This document shows positions 1 through 9,432 of a DNA stretch of 64,000 nt, in pieces (within the stretch, counting starts at the first letter, position 1; every line of letters begins with the position of its first letter). The notes under the pieces are model-generated. The model worked only from the letters and a program-made list of their open reading frames with translations, searched no databases and was not told where the DNA came from. The position numbers and the translations under genes were made by a program. The stretch spans positions 1,475,192-1,539,191 of the forward strand of contig NC_040029.1 in NCBI RefSeq assembly GCF_000972845.2, read 5' to 3'. The stretch is from Larimichthys crocea. Its lineage: Eukaryota > Chordata > Actinopteri > Sciaenidae.

Positions 1-576
1 TAAAGTTCGTCAGGTTTGATGCTGTTCCAGTGTTTTGAGGAAGTGTGCGGCTGCTTGACAGGCTGTTCCCCAATCTGTCCACTGCTCCAAGCACTCACAA
101 GTCATTCATTCAGACGTCGAGGCAAAATCACCTCCATCTCTCTGGGTATATATATATGGCTTTCATACAGACTATAATTTATATATAATAAGTTAAGCAA
201 CACACAGACTGCCCGCAGCTCCAAAGGGAGTTTACACACTATAGTGGAGTTACTGTTTACTGAGTGAAAAGCATGAAACAGACAGTGTGGACGCACAGTG
301 AGAAGAGTCATGAAACAATGTTTGCTTACTGTCATAAAGCCGGACCTATGGAAAAAAACTAAACCTATCAACAAAACAAAAGCAAGCTTGTATGTTGCAG
401 AAAACACAGATTTGAAATGCAAAATCCTTTTAGTTTTACAGATTTTTTTGTTTTTTGTTTTTGCAATGGTCTTTTTATTCATGATAAAATACATATAAGA
501 TGCACAGGAAGAAAGTTTTTTGATTTTTTTCATACAACATCCATAACGCAACACAATCCCTTACGCTACTCAGAAA
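1..576. other. Intergenic, AT-rich, no gene seen
   Basis: No exon with matching splice sites or recognisable protein similarity was found on either strand. The open frames here are short and look like chance. The right edge abuts the 3' end of the L1-type remnant, so part of this may be decayed LINE 3' sequence, but I could not recognise it. Confidence 0.6.
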
Positions 577-1010
577 TTATTGTTGAAGGTTTTTTTTATA
601 GAATACCAAGAAGGGACGCCATATTCTGTAGAATTTGTTTTCTGATCCCCAAATAGTGTATCTAATCTTCATTAGATTCATGCAGGATATCATGTCCATG
701 AGCCAATGTGAACAGGAAGGAGGAACTGGGTCCTTCCACTTAAGTGAAATAGCTCGTCGGGCTAGTAAAGAGGCAAAAGCAAGAAAGTTGAGCATAGCTT
801 TATGTAAGTTCAAATCTGGAGCAATGCCAAAAATACCAGTCAAGGGATTGGGCTCAATTCGATGATGGAGGATTTCTGATAACGCATGAAAAACCAAAAG
901 TTACCTAAAGAGGGGCATGTCCAATACATGTGGTAGAGTGAGGCAGGTGCACCTTTACATTTATCACATGTAGGGTCGACATCAGGGTACATTCCCGTAC
1001 AGATTTATAT
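577..1010 (-). mobile_element. L1-type LINE remnant (end of ORF2)
   Basis: Reading the minus strand, a broken frame resembles the C-terminal end of ORF2 of fish L1-type non-LTR retrotransposons. Near 951-968 there is a Cys-rich stretch (CDKCKG) followed by a WTCPSL-like motif, and further on LLARRAISLKWKDP, SHWLMDM and a KFYRIWRPF motif, in the order usual for that family. At least one frameshift near 880-900 separates the Cys-rich part from the rest, so it is not functional. The copy looks 5'-truncated, as LINE insertions often are. Family assignment rests on remembered motif order, not on an alignment. Confidence 0.75.
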
Positions 1011-1164
1011 AATATTATACAATACTCTCATAGATCAGAAGACATTAAGGGATATTGTGTAGTTTGCAAATTTGTCATTTCATAGTTACAAATGGGGATT
1101 TTTTTGCCTTCCTCAATTTGGTATGACTTGTCATGTATGGTTGCAAAATTGATATTCCGGTATA

Positions 1165-1690
1165 ACTTGAGTTACTGACTCAGTTTCCTCACTTCTACAC
1201 TACTACTTGCGCAACTCTCAGACTGTATTTTAGCATTCATCATCATCCAGTGGCTGCTGCTCAGCAAAAGTTACATTAGTTTCACTTGAAAGCGACACCG
1301 TGTCAAAGAAACAACACACTCTTCTTCTTACAAGTGAAATTCTTATGCAATAAAACACACATACACACATACTTTGCTGCTGCAGCTTTACCTAGTCTGG
1401 TATGGCCACACTAGGTTATAAGGGCTAATGCTTGCAAACTTATGTAGATATTGCTGTAAAACAGACACGACTGAGTCAGTGTGCTGACTTTACGACTCCT
1501 CTACTTTCCCTGCTGTTACACTATGTTTGCACATTTATCATTATCCAATAATTGTCACCTGTGGGTGCTGCTCAGCAAGAAGTTACATAAGCTCCACAGC
1601 TACGCTATAGTTCAAGCTTAACACACTCCTGGCTCCTCATTAAATACACAGTTTTGCTGCTGAAAACATCCAGGTCTACTTTTATTGAGC
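1165..1690. repeat. Diverged tandem duplication, two units of about 300 bp
   Basis: Two neighbouring segments share ordered landmarks. Unit 1 has a CATCATCATCC block, then GGCTGCTGCTCAGCAA with AGTTACAT (about 1240-1280), then CTTTGCTGCTG near 1373. Unit 2 has TTTATCATTATCC, GGGTGCTGCTCAGCAA with AGTTACAT (about 1535-1590), then TTTTGCTGCTG near 1652. The offset is about 311 bases at the first landmark and about 280 at the last, so indels have accumulated. No coding potential is visible. Confidence 0.6.
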
Positions 1691-4148
1691 TGCTTCCCCT
1701 TTTTTTTTGCATGATGTAAAAATAGGATTCTAGTTTAAATTTAATTTTCCGACTCATCAGCCTCAGTTCCTCCTTCATGATCTTATGTTTTTACAAGGAA
1801 AAATTAAGGACTATAGTCTTGGATTGACCTCATCAGTGTACTTACTGAGAAGATGATTTGTCTCAGTATTTTCTAAATTAAGCGTACTGACATATTAATG
1901 ATATGGGTCATCTAATAATCCATAAAATACATGAGGAATTTGATGCTCTGCTCCAACTGCTTGACTCTTTTAGCAGTCAGTCCACCACTTTAGTCTAGAT
2001 TTAAATATCTTGACAACATGCAAACACATTTTGTGTATTTCAACTTATCGCTGAAATATCCTGCATTTTTCACTCCTTATGTTTCATAGTCCAGGCGTGA
2101 GCAGTCCACCACAGCCTCACGTGACTTCACATAACTGCTGGATGGCTGATAAGCTCTGAAAACGGCTAATAAATGGTCATAAATTCCCTGCAATGCACAC
2201 ACTGTATTTACATAATCATTAATAGGCTTCCTGTTTCAGTCCAGTTCCTGAAGACGGCCTGGGAACTATGTCAGCGACTGTTGGATACAAGGGTGGAGAA
2301 TTTCAAAGGTAAAAACACTATTCACATTATATAAGAATAATATATACTCTCTTAGATTTTTCTGACAGAACTACATGATATGCGTCAAACAGAGCAGGGA
2401 GGGAATAAAAGTTAATTTTAGTCCATGTTGCCACAGACTGAGGAAGTTTTCCTTTGTACATACTGTAAGTGCTGAGCAGTCACGGTAAATGCTAAAAGCC
2501 TGTTAAAAGCTTAACAAATACAAAGCTGTGCCTTTATGAGGAATACACATCATATTCTGCACTCGTTCCCCATCACACCGGACATCCTCAGCAAACAAAT
2601 AGACAGTGAATGTTTCCCTTAATGCAGCACGGCTTGTTTGAAGAGGGTCACTTCATGGATGCCTCCATTTACCTGACGACTAAAATCGTTTATAGGTGTC
2701 ACTTTGAACACATTTGGCCTTATTGGACAGATAGAGTGTTCGTGTGTGGAGACAGAGAACAGAGCGAGCGTGAATGAGACACAGCCGTTTGTGCGCTACA
2801 GTGCAGTGGCTGCACAGCCATTTAAAAGTGCGTACAACTGTTTCAAATATGATATGGTTTGGACAGAAAAAATTAACAAACCAAAAGAATATTAAAGCCA
2901 AAATTTTAAAAAAGATAATAACATTATGAAGTAGGCCTAAACCTAACAATTAATTATTGATTAACCTGTTCATTTATTTTCAAAAAGCCCATCACAAGTT
3001 CTGATGTCTTCAAAATTCTAAAGATTTTTACATAAAACAATACAAAATTCACATCTCAGAAGCTGGAACTAGAAAGTATTTGTAGTTTTTGCTTGATCGA
3101 ATGACTGAAACAATCAATTATGAAAATTGTTGTTAACTAATTTATTGTTTCAATTCTAATATGTTACAAAGGTAAAAGGATCATATTCCAAATATGTTTC
3201 TGACAATGATGTTAAACGTTGCACAAACATAATAAAACCGAGGTTAATCATTTGTCATAGGAACAGCACATACTGTTTACATCCTGCAATGGATGCTGGA
3301 TGTTAGCACTCTCCAACTGTAAGCAGCTCCTCTCGGGGAAGTGTCCGGTGTTTATTCACAGTGATAAACAGAGACGCTCGGTTCTGATTTCAGCAGATGT
3401 GGCGTACGCTGTAATTGCATTCTTGGCTTGTGGGTGAATAGCGTTGGAGTTTGGAAGTTCGGATAACTGCGATGGAATCACTGGTGTTAGAAATGGGTCA
3501 GTGAAGCTTCTATTAACATTCTCATAACACTGTGTTCATGGGCTTAATGTAGTGTAGCAGCAGCTGACCTCAACACTGTCTCTACCTCTGCACAGAGACA
3601 CTTTAACCACTCCTGCTCCTGCACCACTAATACTTTAAGTGTGTTTCAGGTTGAACATATGCCATGAATCATATATCAACCAACAGAAGACATAAATACA
3701 TTTACTTACTACTCGACTACATTTCTGTGGTAAATATTGTAACATTTCACAGCTTTTTCTCATATGATTAGTATGAGTATTTTTAAACTGTGGTAGTACT
3801 AATTTTACTTTGTGCTGCAAGAAGTACTCAGTTCTTTGACTTTGTATTAAAGTACCCATACAATAATGCAACAATACTGCATTTGAAGTAAAAGACTTGC
3901 TTTCAAACCTCAAATATTGCATCAAATATTGATATATTACCCTATCCGACATCAGTAGATTGTTAATTTCTGATGCATCAGTGTATGCGCAGCATTTTAC
4001 TGTTGTAACTTCTTGAGATGGCGTTAGTTTACATCTTTGCATTAATTTATAATAATTCCACACTAAATTCCTGTGTTTTAAATGTTAATGTGTGTGTTTT
4101 TAATTATTATATTTGTTTAATTAAAAAACAGATCCCACATATTTTTGT
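1691..4148. other. Intergenic, AT-rich, one weak candidate exon only
   Basis: No recognisable gene. The segment 2240-2308 looks like a short plus-strand exon (see findings) but has no identifiable partner exons. About 3690-3960 resembles a dispersed family whose motif (AAGTAAAAG and near variants) recurs elsewhere in the window. The rest is AT-rich with no structure that I recognise. In human the gene to this side of GCA is IFIH1; no IFIH1-like helicase or CARD exon was seen here. Confidence 0.5.
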
Positions 4149-4474
4149 TAGAAGAAGAAGATATACTTAATTAATCCCACGAACGGGGAAATTCTTTTTG
4201 CACTTCATTTATTTTACATGCATTTTAACCCAGATACACACACATGCAGTACAAGGTATAGACATGCAATTTTGGAGAGAGATGGTGGAGTGATGGGACC
4301 CCTGAGAAGCGCCCAGCGAGCAGTTGGGGGGGGGGATCAGTGCCTTGCTCAAGGGCACCTCAGGTGAACTGGCATCTACCAGTCCACCTTCCATATTTAG
4401 TCCATGCGGGACTTGAACCAGCCACCCTCCGGTTCCCAAGCCAAGTCCCAATGGACTGAGCTACTACCGCCCCC
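4149..4474 (-). mobile_element. tRNA-derived SINE
   Basis: The minus-strand copy starts near 4474 with a tRNA-like head: GGGGCGGTAGTAGCTCAGTC, including an A-box-like TAGCTCAGTC (4454-4466 region), followed about 40 bases on by a B-box GGTTCAAGTCCC (4408-4419). These are the internal RNA polymerase III promoter boxes. The body includes GGTGCCCTTGAGCAAGGCAC (about 4340-4362), a very common fish repeat core. The 3' end carries a LINE-like tail with TTTCCCCGTTCGTGGGATTA (about 4171-4192), then an AT-rich and TTC-rich end. The head does not fold into a full tRNA with a convincing anticodon arm, so this is a SINE and not a tRNA gene. Confidence 0.8.
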
Positions 4475-5837
4475 TATTATAAACTAAATATTCATAACCT
4501 GATCTGAAAGGTGAATACTTTAAGCATTACATTGTTAATGCTCAAACCTGTTGGCCTCAAACATTCTTCTGTGTTTGTATGTGCACATGAGTGGTCATAG
4601 TTTTGTCAAACAATGTAGCAATAGTTGATTGTGATGTTCAGGTTCACTCTTTCACTGAGCGTTGACATGCTCCTGTGGTTACAGAGCTGACACCTCTCAC
4701 CGCAGATGCTCGGTTCGATTGAAGCCATGAGACACCACATATCTCAACAGGAAGCTGTGGCATCCTTTGCACACTTCACCTGCTTCCCATATAACACTGA
4801 GGCCTTTCTGTTGAACTCACACGACATTTTCTTGCCGCTTTTACTGAAGGGTGAAATACAATGCAGGTGGAGCTCATCTAAATTGCTGTCAGGGATTCTC
4901 ACCTTGTAGCTTGTGATAAATGTCCATCACAGATGACTGTCTTTGACAGAGAAATCACACTTGACTTGTGAGCATTTCAGATTTTTCTCAAGCTTTTTTC
5001 TTTTTTACTACTTTACTTTATGGTTAATAAAACAGACAACTGGTAGATGAAGAAAAAGATTGATATCTCTTAGAAAGTGTAGTTGAAAAATCTGTTTTAA
5101 TTAATTTAATTCAATTTATGTTCTTTTGCATTGTGTTTTTGTACATTTACAGTGCTGCTATGCCTTATAAATAGCACTTTGAGTTGCTTCTGCTTCTGTT
5201 GCTATAAAAACATATCACTTTATAGAGTTATATAAGTGATAAATAACATATAGAAAAGATGTTCGTTTGTTTATATGGGATACCAAAAGTTCCTAAAGCA
5301 CCATCTAGTGGCGAAAAGAAGCAACGCAGGATAGTAGATTTATTTTCCCCCCTGAAATTCAAAAAGTTTTACAAACATATCAACTATACTTTGAGCTTTT
5401 TGAAAGCAGCACTCATGTCATATTATGGATTATTGCAGTTAAAATGCGCCATTAAATAGTAAAAAATAGGATTTTAAGGCCGATAACATGGCAGGAAAAG
5501 CCACTGGAGATACTTCAGTGACACGCTGAAATACTGGGAAAGTGGAGACTCTTAACTTTTTGGCAGATAGGAATGTTATACTCATTGACATAGATGTCAA
5601 CAGCTTCGGTAAGGTTCATTGTTAGTTTGATGAACGTTTTTTAACACGAACTGAAAATCTTTGAGTTATTATTATTAGTATTCATTAGTTTGGTTTCTAT
5701 CCATTTCGACCGCGCTTTTAGGGTAACTCGACTTTACGAGGGGTACCTAAAAGCCACAGCAAAGGTCATAACCTTTAGGCGGGCCTTCGCTCTAAATCCT
5801 GATCTCCTGATTGGTTCATGCGAAAAAACAGTCAACG
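4475..5837. other. Intergenic upstream of gca, no gene seen
   Basis: Mostly AT-rich. Open frames up to about 80 codons occur without splice or protein support. At about 5714-5756 an imperfect foldback is visible: GCTTTTAGGGTAACTCG is matched on the other arm by CGAGGGGTACCTAAAAGC. This may be the end of a small DNA transposon just upstream of the promoter. Confidence 0.5.
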
Positions 5838-5977
5838 CACTTCCGGCGTGTCGGATGTGATGTAGCGAAGTGTTGGGACTTATCGGAAGTTACAGCCCTG
5901 TGACAGAGTGACACGGACGGCGTCAGTCACTCTTTAAAACACGCTAAACTTCTCACTCTTTGCTCCGTTTTCACAAA
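5838..5977 (+). promoter_or_regulatory. Probable TATA-less CpG promoter and 5'UTR of gca
   Basis: The 140 bases before the gca start codon are clearly richer in CpG than the flanks, and the CpG-dense stretch continues past exon 1 to about 6090. Two ETS/GABP-type sites are visible: CTTCCGG at 5840-5846 and CGGAAGT at 5884-5890. No good TATA box is seen at a suitable place. This is the usual look of a broadly expressed vertebrate promoter. The start site itself cannot be fixed from sequence alone. Confidence 0.6.
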
Positions 5978-6001
5978 ATGGCGTATCCAGGATACGGCGG
6001 G
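5978..6001 (+). CDS. gca: gca exon 1 (residues 1-8)
   Basis: ATG followed by MAYPGYGG, identical to the start of mammalian grancalcin as remembered. The donor GTGAGT follows directly and the intron is phase 0. The ATG is chosen because upstream sequence is CpG promoter and because the encoded start matches the family. Confidence 0.92.
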
Positions 6002-6103
6002 GTGAGTAGAACACGCGCGACGCGCGAGCTACAGCGGTTAGCGGAGCGGCTAGCCTCGAGCGCTTGTCTGTTTCCGATTATCTGTCGCGAGACGAGGTGT
6101 TCC

Positions 6104-6157
<54 letters not shown>

Positions 6158-6180
6158 AATACATACATACATACATACAT

Positions 6181-6219
<39 letters not shown>

Positions 6220-6339
6220 CATACAAACTGTGTAAATTTTGATTTATAATCATATATAGATAGATTATTACTATCTTATATCATATCTATAGTGGTGTGT
6301 GTTGTTGTATGTTGTATGTAGTATGTATGTATGTGTGTG

Positions 6340-6389
<50 letters not shown>

Positions 6390-9300
6390 GCCATATTTGC
6401 ACACTCAGCTTATTAGTACTTGACATAACATTGACACAAGTGTGTCTTCCGGGAGGAACATACTTCAACAGTGATGAACAGCAGCTGTGACAAGCTTAAA
6501 ACATGTACAACATATCTTAAAGTGTAATAATCTCCATGCAAGTCATAAACATACAGTTACATGTGTTTGGGTGAGACACACCCATTCCCATTGTCACACA
6601 GTCATTTACATTCCTCACATGCTGAAGGTAAGACGGTCAATGTTCAGAGACGTGTTAGGAAAAAGTGAGACTTTAATAAAGCTATATATTTATATAAAGT
6701 ATAACTTTTAGCTGTGTTTCGGTGTAATCTTTAAAGCTGCAGTGTGTAGGGAATATAATCATCATATGATATATCTTTTTACATCTACAGTGGGAGCGGG
6801 TCCTCTTACACCGAGGCCGCCATGTTGAATGTTTCTACAGTAGCCCAGAACGGACAAACTAAGGCCCTGTTTACACGTACACGGGTATTTTTAAAAACGG
6901 AGACATTTCCCTTTGTTTGTACCTATCTTTTACACGCAAACGGTGAATTCGCCTCTGAAAACGAATCTTTCTAAAAACTCCGGCTAGAGTGGGGATTCTG
7001 GAAAACTCCGGTTTTGCGTTTGCATGTATTTGCATTTGCATACACAGCTGATGCGTCATGTCGATGACCAGAGACGAATGAGGGCTCGGAGGTCAGCAAT
7101 TTTGCCACTGGTTGTCCCGGAGGAGTGGCGTGAAAATTTTAGGATGTCGCGGTCATCACTGTTAGTACTCTCCGACTTGCTGCGTCCTTACATCGAGGGC
7201 GAGATGACTGTCATGCGGTCTCCTGTCGGTGTCATAAAAAAAGTTGCCTGCACATTGTATTATCTGTAGTTATGATGGCGCTTGATGGCGTTTTTATGCG
7301 GGTTGATGTAAACGAAAACTTTTTTGAAAACGATGCTATGTGCACGATGTTATTTTGGAAAACGGAGGGAAGGAAATATTCGTTTCTCAACATACCCGGC
7401 TATGTGTAAACGTAGCTTAAGCAGTGACTCTAGACAGGGTCCTTTTTAAAGTGTTGTTTCTCCTTTACACTAAGAAGTTGAGGGAGATGTGAGGAGATTC
7501 TACACACTGGACCTTTAAGTTGTGACTGCAGTGATTCCTCAGTGTTTTTAAAGTAAGGACTACAATCCCATAATGCCCTCCTTCAAACACCGAATCATAA
7601 TATCGCAGGACTCCAAAGGTGAAAGCCTCTGAATGAAAGACTGACATGCTGTAACATGTTGAAACACACAGGACAGTTCAGTTATTGAATACTAAACATT
7701 TCCATATAAAGTCCTAACCTCTGCCATAATTTTGGAGCTCAGAACGAGTCTGAACACGTAAAGGATAATTTACATTTGAACACACTTACTGTACCAAACT
7801 GAATCTAACCCCGAGCTGCTTTGTTTCTCTTCCCTGCCTCAGTATGGGGGTCCGATGCCAGGCATGCCAGCTCAGGGGATGCCGCCCCAAGGAATGCCAG
7901 GAGGTCCTATGGGTGGGCCAATGGGTGGGCCCATGGGAGGCCCCATGCCAGGCCACATGGGTGGTCCGATGGGAGGCGCGCCACCCCAGGGAGGATATGC
8001 CCCCTACGGAGGAGGATATCCAGGCACGTTCGGTGCCGCGCCCCCAGCTGCCAATGATCCAATGTGGGGTTACTTCACGGCCATAGCAGGGCAGGTACGT
8101 GTGGATGAATGTCAGATTCAAATTCCTCTTGAATTGTCAGAAGAGCACGTGATTTTTTTTACATCTGGCTTCACGGCTGAGAGATCTGGGATCTGTCTCA
8201 ACCTGAGTTCACTTGTGACTCATCCGACTAAATGTCAGCGCAAATGATTTTAGAGTGAAAGATGTGAAGAAAACAGTGGAAAGATTTAGTGTTTTGCAAT
8301 CTGTGGAAGATTATAAATACATAAATAAAAACTCAACAAAGTAAGACATGATGCACATTAATTAGTAGCAGAGACAACACGAGCTGCATCCTATAGTCTG
8401 ACATTGAGCCCTGCTGTCAAACCTCGCCGACATCTGTTAGCCTCGGCTTAAACAGTGTTTACCGTAAGCTCACTGAGGCTAATGAGCTGTCATCACTTCC
8501 CTGTGAGTGTTTGAGCAGCTTCCCGCAGCACATTTTGACTTTTCTTTCACTTTCTTTGACTGAAAATGTTTCCTGACTTCAGAGTTGCTTGAAACTCCTT
8601 TTTTTTTTTTTCTCCTTTCACTCAGCACAGTTTACGCAGCGGCAGATTTTTTTCCTCCTTCTCTGCTTTCATCGCTTCACACTTGACCAGCAGACCGGCC
8701 TCCTCCAAAATGTTGTTGTCTTATTCCGCCGAGAGTCACACATGACTGAATATCACTTCCTGTTCTGTGCAGGATGGCGAGATCGATGCCGAGGAGCTGC
8801 AGAGGTGTCTGACCCAGGCTGGTTTCACTGGCAGCTACTCTCGTAAGTTCACCGCTCTGCCCTCCACAAAGAGGACGACTGACTGAATCGTTCCTCTCGT
8901 GTACGTTAGTTTACAGAGCTCACTCTAAGCTCTTTAAGTTGTTAACATCAACTGATGCTGCTGCTGCTGCTTTCTCGGGTGTGTCGCATCACACTCGAGC
9001 TCTGTTTGCAACACGAGATGGTTTCCTCTCCATTATGTTTGAACTCCCACATTCATCCGCGATTTATGGGAAGCAGTCAGATGGGGATTCCCTCGAGGGG
9101 GAAGTGAGCGATGACCTGTTAAACCAGTACTGTGTGAATGTGATATTAAATATTCATTAATATACAAGAGGTTCAGATGAAGGGAAAGTCTTGTGTCACA
9201 GATTTCATCCAGAGTAGAAACACCGTCTGCATGTTGATGCTGTGATATTGAGCTCATTCATTAATTAACTGTGAGGAGTAATTCCACACGTGACGCCGGT

Positions 9301-9394
9301 TTCTTTCTATTTATTTATTCATTCATTGCACTAATGTACATCTAACGAAGTGTTAAAATGAAGCTGAGTGAGAAAGGAAATGTTCTTTTGGGTC

Positions 9395-9432
<38 letters not shown>

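Noticed and set aside
4400..4474. Possible tRNA gene on the minus strand
   Set aside because: The A and B boxes are there, but the sequence continues into a SINE body and LINE-like tail and lacks a convincing full cloverleaf, so it is a tRNA-derived SINE.
5960..6253. Open frames made of His-Thr or Cys-Val repeats
   Set aside because: They translate the CA/TG microsatellite; only the first 24 bases from 5978 are coding.
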